From: Metabacillus flavus
GTDB taxonomy: Bacteria > Bacillota > Bacilli > Bacillales > Bacillaceae
DNA: 64,000 bases
Reading direction: 5' to 3'
NCBI RefSeq assembly: GCF_018283675.1
Contig: NZ_JAGVRK010000001.1
Span: 2,914,001-2,978,000, forward strand
Shown piece after piece: positions 35,478 to 44,462 of this stretch. A program made the position numbers and the translations under genes. The number at the start of each line of letters is the position of its first letter. The stretch's first letter is position 1. The notes below the pieces were generated by a model. The model had not been told where the DNA came from. It did not search any database and saw only the letters and a list, made by a program, of their open reading frames with translations.

Positions 35478-36479
35478 TTAACGGATATCCGCCTGCTGCT
35501 TTTGAAAAAACAGCTGCTGCGGATTTTTAGTGAAAAGCTCCTCGAGTTCCTCTTCTGAAAATCCGCGGTCAATCAGCTGTGGCAGAATGTTTTCAAATAA
35601 ATGGACCGGATGCCAGTTTCTCAATTGTACAGCGATTTCCTCTGGGAGCTCAGGCGGTCTGCCCAGCCAGATATTCACCGTGTCATGTGAGAGCAAAATC
35701 TGATTGCTATAGCCTTCTTTCAGCAAAACGCTGAGCGTCTCTATTTTTTCTGCATCAGGCCTTGCCCCGACGATTCCCTGGAGGCCAAAACGGTCAAAAC
35801 CGATAAAGACTCCGCGTTCCAAGGCCCTTCGGTGATAAGCAGGATCCGTATTTCCGCACATATGGCCGATGACTATTTTTTCGGGCACGGCTCCTTCTGA
35901 TATAAGAAGCTCTGCCTGTTCCGGACCCATTGTCCCTTCCTGTGTATGGGTTAGGATGACGGCTCCCGTTTCCTTCTGAGCTTTTGCAGCCGCCCGGAAA
36001 AACATCTCTTCATAAGGGGTAATGATATCCTTGCTCGAGGCAACTTTGATGACTCCTGCTCTGACTCCTGATTTCCCTATTCCTTCCGTAAGCTCCTCCA
36101 TGAACATCTCAAAAATTTCATCCTCCGCTGTTCCAAGCTGCTGGCGGAACTTGAAATACGGGGTGGCTCCTTCCCCTTCATAGTAGTAGCCTGTTGCACA
36201 TACGATCTGCAAGCCTGTCCTTTCCGATACCTCTTTTAAAAATTCCGGATTTCGCCCGCATTCATTCGGAGTAGGATCCACAACGGTTTCGACTCCGAAG
36301 CTTCTTAACGACAGGGCAATTGTTTCAGCGGTTTCCAGAGCTTCTTTTGTATTCATACCGCCAAGCGTCAAGTCTCCGCTGTATCCCGGATAGCCGAATA
36401 AAAAGTGCTCATGGATGAGAGTTTTCCCCAGCTCATCTGCATGGATGGCTCCAGTTACCGTTTCTAATCCATGATTCAT
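35478..36479 (-). CDS. Phosphotriesterase-family metallohydrolase (possible lactonase)
   Basis: 333 residues, cytosolic TIM barrel. All binuclear-metal ligands are present: H23 and H25 (IHEHF), the carboxylated-Lys position K145 (VIKVASS), H178 (LTHTQEG), H206 (IGHMCGN) and D266 (SHDT). Members hydrolyse lactones, phosphotriesters or related esters. Translation is coupled by ATGA to the upstream acyl-CoA ligase, which suggests it produces the acid that the ligase activates. GGAGG before the ATG at 36479 excludes the 18-codon longer frame. Confidence 0.85.
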   Translation of the reverse strand: MNHGLETVTGAIHADELGKTLIHEHFLFGYPGYSGDLTLGGMNTKEALETAETIALSLRSFGVETVVDPTPNECGRNPEFLKEVSERTGLQIVCATGYYYEGEGATPYFKFRQQLGTAEDEIFEMFMEELTEGIGKSGVRAGVIKVASSKDIITPYEEMFFRAAAKAQKETGAVILTHTQEGTMGPEQAELLISEGAVPEKIVIGHMCGNTDPAYHRRALERGVFIGFDRFGLQGIVGARPDAEKIETLSVLLKEGYSNQILLSHDTVNIWLGRPPELPEEIAVQLRNWHPVHLFENILPQLIDRGFSEEELEELFTKNPQQLFFQKQQADIR

Positions 36480-38152
36480 CGCTCGATTCCTCCGCTCACC
36501 TTTTGGTGTTCTTCTTCCTGCAGCTGTCTCCACAGTAATTTTCCGCTTGAAGTCATCGGCAGAGAATCCCTAAATTCAATGACTCTTGGATACTTGTAAT
36601 CAGCCATATTCTGCTTCGCCCAGTCTATGATTTCCTCAGGAGCTGTATCCAGTCTATCCTGTGCCAGAACAACAAACGCTTTTACGGTCTCTCCTCTTCT
36701 CTCATCCGGAATTCCTACTACACAGGCCTGCTGAACTGCCGGATGCTTATAAAGCAGTGATTCTACTTCCGCCGGCCATACTTTAAACCCTGATGCATTA
36801 ATCATCCTCTTCACGCGGTCGACCATAAAATAATAGCCTTCCTCGTCTCTTTTGCCGATATCACCTGTCCTGAAATATCTTTTTCCATCAATCTCAATAA
36901 ATGCCTGCTCATTTTCCTCCGGCCTGTTGTAGTAGCCAAGGAAAACTTGCGGACCGTTCACAACAATTTCTCCTTCTCCGCCTGCCGGCAGTTCTTCCTG
37001 AGTAAGAGGGTCTATAATTTTTGCATCCACATCAAAGGAGGGAATGCCGAGGCATTGCAGCTTTGGACGATCCGGCGGATTAAAATGAGTCTGGGCAATG
37101 GTTTCTGAAAGCCCATAGCCTTCGACAAAATGGAGGCCTGTCAGATTGAACAGCTTTTCTCCTACCGCTGCCGGAAGAGCCGCGCCTCCACCCGCAAGTC
37201 CCTGAAGTGACGCCATATCTTCCTTTTTCAGGTTCGGGTTGGCCAGGAAATCAATGAGCATCGTACTAATGTTGACCCAGTTGCTGACCTTTTTTTCACG
37301 GATGATGTTCCGCGCGTATTCACGGTCCCATCTTGTCATCAGCACCATGGTTGCCCCTGACAAAATCGGAATATGCATGCTATGGATCATTCCGGTAACA
37401 TGAAAGAGCGGAAGGGTTGCAAGGCTGACGGCATCGGATGTTGCATTGAGCCAGTGGTATCCACCGAATGTATTTGCCTGGACGGTACGATTTGTATGCA
37501 TACAGCCTTTTGGCAATCCTGTCGTCCCGGACGTATAAGGCATAACAGCTAGATCATCCGGTCCTGAAGCGGACGGAAGTGGTATGCACCCTGCACCTAT
37601 TGCCTCCTTCCATAAATAATGTCCTTCCTCATTAAACATTCTTCTTTCTGCACGTACCTCTTCCGGCAATTTCACCTCGTGATTCCCTGCATAATCAGAA
37701 TAGGCAGCAGCCACGACCTGTGTAATCAAGCCTTCTTTTATTAGCGGTGCAGCACGGTCATATAATTCCTGCCCCACTATGGCACTTTTTATTTCACAGT
37801 CTTTTACATAGAAACTGAGTTCATCTGCGGTGTTCATTGGATTGATCGGAACGACCACTGCATCCGCTCTAAGGATCGCATAAAACCCAATAATAAATTG
37901 AGGGGAGTTCTGCATATAGAGAAGAACACTCTCTCCTTTTGTCACATTCATTTTTTGCTGCAGAAAACCAGCCAGTTCATCTGCTTCTTTTAATAAATCT
38001 GCAAAACTCATTTCATTTCCGTAATAATCGATGGCTGTTTTTCCGGGATATCTGGAAGCCGTAACCTCAAGATTGTGATATAGAGTGGTTTCCGGCAAAG
38101 TCAGTGTTGTGGAGGTTCTTACCGGCCAAAATTTAAAATGATCCTGATTCAA
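36476..38152 (-). CDS. Acyl-CoA synthetase (AMP-forming ligase)
   Basis: About 558 residues. ANL superfamily: AMP-binding P-loop YTSGTTGLPKG near residue 210, EGYGLSET near 327, YFRTGDIGKRDEEG near 420 and C-terminal Lys motif SSGKLLWRQL near 540. Activates a carboxylic acid, probably medium or long chain, to its CoA ester. The GTG at 38161 is too close to its ribosome site; TTG at 38152 behind GAGGTGG fits better. A consensus cre site lies 23 bp upstream. First gene of a two-gene operon with the phosphotriesterase-like hydrolase. Confidence 0.88.
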   Translation of the reverse strand: MNQDHFKFWPVRTSTTLTLPETTLYHNLEVTASRYPGKTAIDYYGNEMSFADLLKEADELAGFLQQKMNVTKGESVLLYMQNSPQFIIGFYAILRADAVVVPINPMNTADELSFYVKDCEIKSAIVGQELYDRAAPLIKEGLITQVVAAAYSDYAGNHEVKLPEEVRAERRMFNEEGHYLWKEAIGAGCIPLPSASGPDDLAVMPYTSGTTGLPKGCMHTNRTVQANTFGGYHWLNATSDAVSLATLPLFHVTGMIHSMHIPILSGATMVLMTRWDREYARNIIREKKVSNWVNISTMLIDFLANPNLKKEDMASLQGLAGGGAALPAAVGEKLFNLTGLHFVEGYGLSETIAQTHFNPPDRPKLQCLGIPSFDVDAKIIDPLTQEELPAGGEGEIVVNGPQVFLGYYNRPEENEQAFIEIDGKRYFRTGDIGKRDEEGYYFMVDRVKRMINASGFKVWPAEVESLLYKHPAVQQACVVGIPDERRGETVKAFVVLAQDRLDTAPEEIIDWAKQNMADYKYPRVIEFRDSLPMTSSGKLLWRQLQEEEHQKVSGGIER

Positions 38153-38174
38153 TTTATCCACCTCATCCCATGTA

Positions 38175-38189
38175 TTGTAAACGCTTACT
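38175..38189. promoter_or_regulatory. cre site (CcpA operator)
   Basis: TTGTAAACGCTTACT fits the WTGNAANCGNWNNCW consensus at every fixed position. It overlaps a possible -10 (TACAAT on the minus strand) of the ligase-hydrolase operon, so CcpA would repress it when preferred sugars are present. Confidence 0.75.
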
Positions 38190-38384
38190 TTCTTGAATTT
38201 CTAGACGTTGTGTCTTTTTCCTTTAAAGTACCGTATTTTTTTCTTCTTTTTAATTCGACATGAAAAAAAGATGGGCTCCTGATGCCTCTCAACAGGATTA
38301 GAAAAAATTGCCGCTTGTTTGTCCTCCCAATTTAAAAGAAAATTAAGTTAGTAAAAAATACAGCCAAACCTATAGGAGGAAATC

Positions 38385-39023
38385 ATGAAGAATCATAGAT
38401 TGCTGCTTTCACTCATTGCGTCCACATCTATCCTTTTCTCAGCTTTAACCATCCAGCCATCTGTATCCAAAGCGCAGGCTGATGACCAAAATCCTGTAAT
38501 TTTCATTCACGGTGCAGGCGGAATCGGCACCAGCTTCTACAGCATTGAAAATTACTTAAAAACACAAGGCTGGTCCGATAGCGAACTCTTTGCAATTGAA
38601 ATGCGCGATAAGTCAGGAAATAACAAGAATAACGCCAAGCAGCTTGCTGCATATGTAGATGAAGTTCTCAAGAAAACCGGCAAAAGCAAGGTTGATATTG
38701 TGGGACACAGCATGGGAGGACCGAATGCCCTCACTTATATTCTAAATAGCGGCGGAAGCAAAGTAGACGACGTCGTAACATTTGGCTCACCAAATAAAAT
38801 GGTTACATCGAAAGCGCCTGCCGGCAGCGATCCCAACCATAAAATTCTCTATACTTCCATTTACAGCACGAACGATTACGTGGTAAATAAATGGCTATCC
38901 CCCCTTCAAGGAGCGAAAAACGTTCAAATCAGCGGACCAGGCCATCTTGGAATGCTTGCGAACACTCAAGTTAACGAGCTGATTAAAGAAGGATTAAATG
39001 GCGGGGGCAAAAATACGAATTAA
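38385..39023 (+). CDS. lipA: Secreted LipA/EstA-type triacylglycerol lipase
   Basis: 212 residues. Sec signal peptide (about 1-32, ending VSKAQA) and a minimal alpha/beta-hydrolase. Catalytic triad Ser109 in GHSMGG, Asp164 in STNDYVV, His187 in GPGHLGM; the spacing 55/23 matches B. subtilis LipA (56/23), and so does the C terminus EGLNGGGKNTN. LipA usually has AHSMGG; here the first residue is Gly. Releases fatty acids outside the cell, fitting the acyl-CoA genes on both sides. AGGAGG before ATG. Confidence 0.93.
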   Translation: MKNHRLLLSLIASTSILFSALTIQPSVSKAQADDQNPVIFIHGAGGIGTSFYSIENYLKTQGWSDSELFAIEMRDKSGNNKNNAKQLAAYVDEVLKKTGKSKVDIVGHSMGGPNALTYILNSGGSKVDDVVTFGSPNKMVTSKAPAGSDPNHKILYTSIYSTNDYVVNKWLSPLQGAKNVQISGPGHLGMLANTQVNELIKEGLNGGGKNTN

Positions 39024-39027
39024 TGAT

Positions 39028-39060
39028 CAAGGGCTGTCCTAATGGGGCAGTCCCTTTTTG
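39028..39060 (+). terminator. Terminator of lipA
   Basis: AAGGG-CTGTCC / GGGGCAGTCCCTT with one bulge, then TTTTTG. Confidence 0.7.
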
Positions 39061-39080
39061 ATTCCTGAAAAGGAGAGCGG

Positions 39081-39115
39081 AAAAAGCCAAAGGATTGCTT
39101 CCTCTGGCTTTTTTC
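39081..39115 (-). terminator. Terminator of the ACAD-SDR-crotonase-oxidoreductase operon
   Basis: On the minus strand AAGCCAGAGGA, loop, TCCTTTGGCTT with one mismatch, then TTT. A T run also lies on the plus side, so it may act both ways behind lipA. Confidence 0.75.
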
Positions 39116-39119
39116 ACAG

Positions 39120-40103
39120 TTACGGCACCAAAATCAATTTTCCTTTCGTTTTACGCCCTTGAAGCATCCGGTGAACTTCCGGCGCTTCCTCAAGCGGGTA
39201 GACGCCTCCTATTGTCAGCTGCAGCTTCCCTTCGCTTAAGAATCCAAGCAGTTCATGCAGGCTTTGTGTGTAAAGCTCTTTCTTTCGCATCATTTGCGGA
39301 AGGAAGAAACCGATCACAGAAAGATTTTGCCCCATAAGTGAGGAGGGGTACAGCTTTGCCTGTTCTCCGCTCGCTACTCCATAAATGACGAGACGGCCAA
39401 ATGGCGCCATGCAGGAAAGGGTTTTTCTGAAAATATCCCCTCCGGCCATTTCAAGCGCCACATCCACACCTTTTCCCTCAGTAAAGTTAAGTACTTCTTT
39501 TTCCCAGCCTTCCATCGTATAATCGACAGCCTCGTCTGCACCAAGACTTAATGCAGCCTGACGCTTTTCTTCTGTACTGGCTGTTGCAATGATTTTCCCT
39601 GCTCCAAAAAGCTTGGCAAGCTGAACTGCAATCGAGCCTACTCCTCCCGCTGCCGCATGGATAAGAACCGTTTCTCCCTCTTCAAGCCGTCCCATCGTTT
39701 TCAAAACATGATAGGCACTTAAACCTTGCAGCGGCATTGCTACCGCATGATGAAGATCCACGCCGGCGGGAACGGGAATGAGACCGCGCTCGTCTGCTAC
39801 TGTATATTCCGCATACCCCGTAGCTCGTGATGTTCCAAGGAGGGTGACAATTTTATCCCCTTTTTTGAACCTCTTTACTTCACTCCCTGTTTCAACGATT
39901 GTTCCAGCCACCTCAGCTCCCGGAACAAAAGGGAGCGGCGTATCAATGACATATTGTCCCTCGCGCCTTGCTGTATCCGCATAGTTCACTCCGATTGCTT
40001 CAATTTTAATCAATACTTCTTTTTCCCCCGGGCTTGGTGTTTCAAGATCGACGACCTTCATCACTTCTGGACCGCCATATTCATTAAGCTGAATGGCTTT
40101 CAT
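39120..40103 (-). CDS. Quinone oxidoreductase-like (zeta-crystallin family) NADPH enzyme
   Basis: 327 residues. Medium-chain dehydrogenase without zinc ligands: N-terminal MKAIQLNEYGGPEVMK, GVNYADTARREG near 46, cofactor loop HAAAGGVGSIAVQLAK near 148 and C-terminal GKLILVP. Reduces quinones or enoyl compounds with NADPH. GAGGAG before the ATG at 40103; the frame is open 28 codons further upstream into the crotonase gene. Last gene of an operon with an acyl-CoA dehydrogenase, an SDR and a crotonase, where it might act as an enoyl reductase. Confidence 0.88.
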   Translation of the reverse strand: MKAIQLNEYGGPEVMKVVDLETPSPGEKEVLIKIEAIGVNYADTARREGQYVIDTPLPFVPGAEVAGTIVETGSEVKRFKKGDKIVTLLGTSRATGYAEYTVADERGLIPVPAGVDLHHAVAMPLQGLSAYHVLKTMGRLEEGETVLIHAAAGGVGSIAVQLAKLFGAGKIIATASTEEKRQAALSLGADEAVDYTMEGWEKEVLNFTEGKGVDVALEMAGGDIFRKTLSCMAPFGRLVIYGVASGEQAKLYPSSLMGQNLSVIGFFLPQMMRKKELYTQSLHELLGFLSEGKLQLTIGGVYPLEEAPEVHRMLQGRKTKGKLILVP

Positions 40104-40113
40104 CTTCTTCTCC

Positions 40114-40887
40114 TCACTTTCCCTGAAATTCCGGTTTTCTTTTTTCTTTAAATGCCAAGACACCCTCTTGATGGTCAGCTGTTTCAATCATCATCGGCTG
40201 TGTCAGCCTTTCCTGCTCAAGAATGTCCTCTAATCGGGAATAGGAGGCCTGTTCAATAATCCGCTTCATTTGGCCGAATGCCTGGAGCGGTCCTTGGGAA
40301 AGACGGAAAGCGTAGGAGCTCACCTCATCCTTTAGCTGTTGAAGCGGAACCGTGTGATTGACGATGCCGTAAGACTTTGCCGTCTCTGCATCAATTGGCT
40401 CCGCATTGAAAAATAGTTCCTTCGCCCGCTGCGGCCCGATCAATCGAGGGAGAAAGTAAAGGCCTCCACCATCGGAAATCAGCCCCACCTGGGCAAAGCT
40501 CATAACGAATTTGCTGTCCTCCGCTGCAAAGATAAAATCACAGGCAAGCGCCAGGTTAAACGCAGCGCCTGCTGCAAAACCATGGACTGCAGCAATGACG
40601 GGCTTGCTAAGGTTTTTAATGGCAAGGATACATTCATTCAATTTTCCCAGGTGTTCATAAATCTGCTGCCCGTTCACCTGCCCCATTGTTTTGACATCCC
40701 CGCCGGCACTGAATGAGCGGCCAGCCCCCGACAAAATCACGGCTTTAATTTCCTCATTTGCCTCTGCCATACGAAGCGCCTCGGTGATTCCAACAATCAT
40801 TTCTGCACTAAAGGCATTTAGCGATTCCGGCCGGTTCATCGTGATCGATAAAACCGGTCCGCTTTGTTCAACTAATAAATGGGACAT
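40114..40887 (-). CDS. Crotonase-family protein, PaaG-like isomerase type
   Basis: 257 residues, crotonase fold with oxyanion-hole segments FSAGGDVKTMG (59-69) and HGFAAGAAF (102-110). Both catalytic glutamates of enoyl-CoA hydratase are replaced (Asn111 and Phe131 when aligned with the neighbouring hydratase), but Asp139 in LISDGGG matches the single catalytic Asp of PaaG-type isomerases. An enoyl-CoA isomerase or ring-acting enzyme is thus more likely than a hydratase. Ribosome site GAGGAGG before ATG; 14 bp after the SDR gene. Confidence 0.85.
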   Translation of the reverse strand: MSHLLVEQSGPVLSITMNRPESLNAFSAEMIVGITEALRMAEANEEIKAVILSGAGRSFSAGGDVKTMGQVNGQQIYEHLGKLNECILAIKNLSKPVIAAVHGFAAGAAFNLALACDFIFAAEDSKFVMSFAQVGLISDGGGLYFLPRLIGPQRAKELFFNAEPIDAETAKSYGIVNHTVPLQQLKDEVSSYAFRLSQGPLQAFGQMKRIIEQASYSRLEDILEQERLTQPMMIETADHQEGVLAFKEKRKPEFQGK

Positions 40888-40901
40888 TGAATTTCCTCCT
40901 C

Positions 40902-41669
40902 TTATTTAATGAGCCAGCCTCCATCAACGAGCAAATCAGAGCCTGTCATATAGGACGCCTGCTCAGATGCAGCAAAAGCAATGACATGGGCGATTTCCTC
41001 TGCCTTGCCCACTCGCCGAAGTGCCGTGTTTTTTTCAATCGCAGCTGCAAATTGAGTGTTTTGCAATCCTTCTTCGGTTAAAGGCGTCTCCGTAAATCCA
41101 GGTGAAACGGAGTTGACCCGGATTCCATGCGGTGCAAGTTCCAGGGCAAGGGCCTTAGAAAAATTAATTACACCTGCCTTGGCTGCGCTGTAATGAGGAA
41201 TATGAGAACCTGCTTTATAGCCAGAAAGAGAAGCTACATTCACAATCGCACGATCCATCCTTTTCTCCTTGCTGCTCTCAATCATGAGTTTCCCAAGCAC
41301 CTTGCTCACAAGAAAAACGCTTCTCAGGTTCAGGGACTGAACCTCGTCCCAATTTTCTAATGAAGTTTCAAGGATTTTGGATTGCCCGGAGCCTCCGGCA
41401 TTGTTAACGAGAATATCGAGCGAACCGGCTTCCTTTACATATTGGGCTAACGCTTGAATCTCTTCTTCGTTCGTCACATCTGCCCTGAAAAACACGGCGC
41501 TCTCCTGTACTGTCTGTTCATTTATATACGCTGCAGCCTTTGCGAGCTTATCCTCGGTCCGTCCGACAAGGATTACCTTGGCTCCCTCTTTGGCTAGCAT
41601 ACAGGCCGTTTCCATCCCTATTCCGCTGCCGCCGCCAGTTACTACTGCTGTCCGCTGTGAAAAACGCAT
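40902..41669 (-). CDS. SDR-family oxidoreductase
   Basis: 255 residues. TGGGSGIGMETA cofactor loop (about 11-22), GRTED after beta-2 suggesting NADPH, NNAGGSGQS near 89, catalytic Ser in NVASLSGY near 145 and YSAAKAG near 160, VNSVSPGFTETPL near 186 and GSDLLVDGGW at the end. FabG-like; likely a 3-ketoacyl/hydroxyacyl-CoA or alcohol dehydrogenase in the lipid operon. GGGAGG before ATG. Confidence 0.88.
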   Translation of the reverse strand: MRFSQRTAVVTGGGSGIGMETACMLAKEGAKVILVGRTEDKLAKAAAYINEQTVQESAVFFRADVTNEEEIQALAQYVKEAGSLDILVNNAGGSGQSKILETSLENWDEVQSLNLRSVFLVSKVLGKLMIESSKEKRMDRAIVNVASLSGYKAGSHIPHYSAAKAGVINFSKALALELAPHGIRVNSVSPGFTETPLTEEGLQNTQFAAAIEKNTALRRVGKAEEIAHVIAFAASEQASYMTGSDLLVDGGWLIK

Positions 41670-41684
41670 GAAGTTTCTTCCTCC

Positions 41685-43460
41685 CTAGATAACGGTATAA
41701 GATCCTTTTTGCAGAAGAGCGTCCGCTATAAAACGGTTTCTTTCTACCCGGTTTGCAGAACCAAGTTCAGCAAATGTAAAGCTGATCCGGGAAAGAAGAA
41801 GGTTCTTCCGGTCATCGGCCACTAATTGATGAACGAGCTGCTTGGCTAATGCTTCGCCTTCATACAATGCTTCCTCGGCTGCCGTTTGGCATAGGCTCAC
41901 CATTAGCTTTGCTCTTTCTTCTCCTGTTGCATCAAGCGCCTTTTTAGCGCGAAGCAGAGAGGATTCTGCTGAAAACAAAGCAGCTGACAGATTGGACAGT
42001 TTCAAAAGTGTCTCCTGTTCTTCTGTCATTTTCCCGCCGTATTTTTCAAAGGCGGCTCCAAAGCAGACAAGCAGGGTATTCCGGAGCGCTGCAACCAGAT
42101 TTTCTGCCTTTCCAAGGAGCACATCCCTGCTTTCCATGTTTTCCTGAAGGGCTGCATACGCATTTTTTATCAAGCTTTCAAATTCAACCTCTCCATTTGC
42201 AGCCTTCCTCAAAAAGTGAGTAGGCAGCAAAAGACGATTGATCTCATTCGTCCCTTCAAAAATCCGGTTGATCCGTGAATCACGGTACACCTGCTCGATC
42301 GGATATTCCTGAATAAAGCCTGCACCTCCATGCAGTTGCAGGGATTCATCTGCCGCATAATCGAGGGTTTCTGAACCAAACACCTTGCAGATTGCGCATT
42401 CGGCAGCGTACTCCATCATCTGTTTTCCAATCAGCCTGTGATCCTCTGTTTCATATAAATCACCAAGAGCATCCTCAAGGAGACCTGCCGTTCGATACTG
42501 GATCGACTCCGCCGCATAAATTCTCGAGGCCATTAGGGCGAGTTTTTCCTTCGTTGCCGGAAAGTCTGCGATGCTGCGCCCGAACTGAAAGCGCCCTTTC
42601 GTAAATTCAATTGCGAGCTTAAGCGCATGCTTGGATGCTCCCATACAGGCTGAACCTAGATTAAACCTGCCCAGATTTAAAACATTCAGGGCGATCACAT
42701 GACCTTTTCCCGGCTCCCCAAGAAGATTTTCTTTCGGTACAAGACAGTCTTCCAGCAGCACCGTTCTAGTTGACGAGCCTTTGATTCCCATTTTTTTCTC
42801 TTCTGGTCCTAAGGATAAACCCGGGAAGTTTTTTTCAGCGATAAAGGCAGAGAAATGCTGGCCATCAATTTTAGCGTAAATGATAAACGTGTCCGAAAAA
42901 GCAGCGTTCGTAATGTACAGCTTCGATCCGTTCAGAACATAGTGCGATCCGGCTTCATTCAGAACAGCTGTCGTCTTAGCAGCCAGTGCATCCGATCCAG
43001 AACCGGGCTCGGTCAGGCAATACGCTCCGATATATTCACCGGACGCAAGCTTCGGAAGATATTTAGCTTTCTGTTCCTTCGTTCCAAAATAAGTAATAGG
43101 CAGGGTTGCAATACACGTGTGATTGGAGTGGGCGACCCCGTAGCCGCTCGTTCTACCAATCACTTCTCCGACGATTCCTTTGGTGATTTTGTCTAATCCC
43201 AGTCCGCCGTATTCCTCTGGAATGCTATGGGCAAGCAGGCCAAGCTCCCCTGCTTTATGCAAAAGCCCGACGACCCGGTCAAAATTTTGTTCTTCTATTT
43301 CTTCACGGTATGGATCCACTTCCCTTTCAACAAAAGTCCGCGCTGTGGAAGCCATCATTTTCTGCTCATCGGTAAAGTCTTCAGGTGTGAAGATGGTGCG
43401 GTGATCTGAAGCTTCATACATAAAGCTTCCGCCTTTAATTTTCACAGAGGCTGTCTGCAA
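41685..43460 (-). CDS. Acyl-CoA dehydrogenase (FadE/VLCAD type)
   Basis: About 591 residues. FAD enzyme making 2-enoyl-CoA: CLTEPGSGSDALA near 150, and IFEGTNEINRLL near 405 with the catalytic Glu. The extra C-terminal helical domain (about 430-590) matches the long FadE/VLCAD form. Opens with IKGGSF and FTPEDFTDEQKMM, as in B. subtilis FadE. The start is uncertain: GTG at 43469 is 1 nt from the AAGGAG, TTG at 43460 is better spaced. First gene of a four-gene operon. Confidence 0.9.
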   Translation of the reverse strand: MQTASVKIKGGSFMYEASDHRTIFTPEDFTDEQKMMASTARTFVEREVDPYREEIEEQNFDRVVGLLHKAGELGLLAHSIPEEYGGLGLDKITKGIVGEVIGRTSGYGVAHSNHTCIATLPITYFGTKEQKAKYLPKLASGEYIGAYCLTEPGSGSDALAAKTTAVLNEAGSHYVLNGSKLYITNAAFSDTFIIYAKIDGQHFSAFIAEKNFPGLSLGPEEKKMGIKGSSTRTVLLEDCLVPKENLLGEPGKGHVIALNVLNLGRFNLGSACMGASKHALKLAIEFTKGRFQFGRSIADFPATKEKLALMASRIYAAESIQYRTAGLLEDALGDLYETEDHRLIGKQMMEYAAECAICKVFGSETLDYAADESLQLHGGAGFIQEYPIEQVYRDSRINRIFEGTNEINRLLLPTHFLRKAANGEVEFESLIKNAYAALQENMESRDVLLGKAENLVAALRNTLLVCFGAAFEKYGGKMTEEQETLLKLSNLSAALFSAESSLLRAKKALDATGEERAKLMVSLCQTAAEEALYEGEALAKQLVHQLVADDRKNLLLSRISFTFAELGSANRVERNRFIADALLQKGSYTVI

Positions 43461-43484
43461 TTCTTTCACTCTCCTTTTTTAATA

Positions 43485-43670
43485 GCTCTGTTGGACTTGG
43501 CTGTTGATTTCCGTTGCAGGCGCTCGCTTATCCTTGGGCGGGCGGTGAGCCTCCTCGCCGCTTTGCGCCTGCGGGGTCTCACCTGTCCCGCTCCTATAAA
43601 GCTCGGAGTCTCACGCCTTCCACTCCAATCAACAGGTATTAAAAAATCAGCACCATGCTTTAACGTAGCC
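43485..43670 (+). repeat. Intergenic element A, full copy 6
   Basis: 186 bp, from GCTCTGTTGGACTTGG to TTTAACGTAGCC. The paired stem AGGCGC opposite ACGCCT contains one G-T pair. It lies between the ComB-like gene and the acyl-CoA dehydrogenase gene, ending within 25 bp of the latter's start and so covering part of its leader. Confidence 0.9.
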
Positions 43671-43730
43671 TTTTTAAAAACCGTATCTTGCATGCCTCAC
43701 CCCATACTCATCGGAATGAAGCCCAGGCTT

Positions 43731-44462
43731 TCAGGGTATCTGCTTAAAACGCTTTAGCGATCTGTTTTTTAAAACGGGCAGGACTTCATAAACATCCGTT
43801 TGGGCCGCATAGGCAATTTCTTCTGCAAATCCGTATTGGCTGAGCATCTTTCCAACTCTTGAGGCAGACATGATTTCTGTCTTTTGACTTTTAAGGCTTG
43901 AATAAAAGAGCTTTGCAGCAAGCGCTGAGTCGGTCAAATCCCATGTTGAACCCAGTGTAAGAAGTTCAATCAAATAGCCGGCACCAAGGAAATCCTCCAC
44001 ACAAAATTGTCCGGAAGATCCGGAACATATAAGAATCAAGGTTTCTTCAGAATGTTCCGAAATCAAATGAGATGCCGCTGCCTTCGAATTAAGAAGGCTG
44101 GCAGCATACACCGCCTTTGCAGGGGCAGAATTCCGGATAGCGACGGTTCCATTAGTGGTGGAGAGAATAGCCGTTTTTCCGGAAACATGGTTTTTTAATG
44201 CAGAAGGTCCTGGATCGAGAAACCCTTCAATCGTCTTGCCCTCGTACTCCCCGATCAGCACAAACGAATTCCCCTCAAGTGATGCTGCTGCTTTCCTTGC
44301 TTCTTCTCCGTTCAGCACAGGAATAACTTCCTTTGCCCCGTTGGAAAGGACGCTTGTTATGGTGGTTGTCGCCAGCAGCACATCAAATACGACAGCGATT
44401 TTTCCGGCGAGCTTCTCCGGCTCAATCTCTTCCTTTTTCATAAGAACATGGATTTTACCCAT
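43731..44462 (-). CDS. ComB-like (2-phosphosulfolactate phosphatase family) protein
   Basis: 243 residues. The ComB family block VVFDVLLATTTITS (about 24-37), then STTNGTVAIRNS near 100 and LICSGSSGQFCVEDFLGAGYLI near 147. In methanogens ComB dephosphorylates phosphosulfolactate for coenzyme M; Bacillus homologues have unknown substrates. It overlaps the APH-fold kinase gene by 8 bases and ends the hbd operon, so a phosphatase matched to that kinase's product is an attractive inference. Confidence 0.78.
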   Translation of the reverse strand: MGKIHVLMKKEEIEPEKLAGKIAVVFDVLLATTTITSVLSNGAKEVIPVLNGEEARKAAASLEGNSFVLIGEYEGKTIEGFLDPGPSALKNHVSGKTAILSTTNGTVAIRNSAPAKAVYAASLLNSKAAASHLISEHSEETLILICSGSSGQFCVEDFLGAGYLIELLTLGSTWDLTDSALAAKLFYSSLKSQKTEIMSASRVGKMLSQYGFAEEIAYAAQTDVYEVLPVLKNRSLKRFKQIP

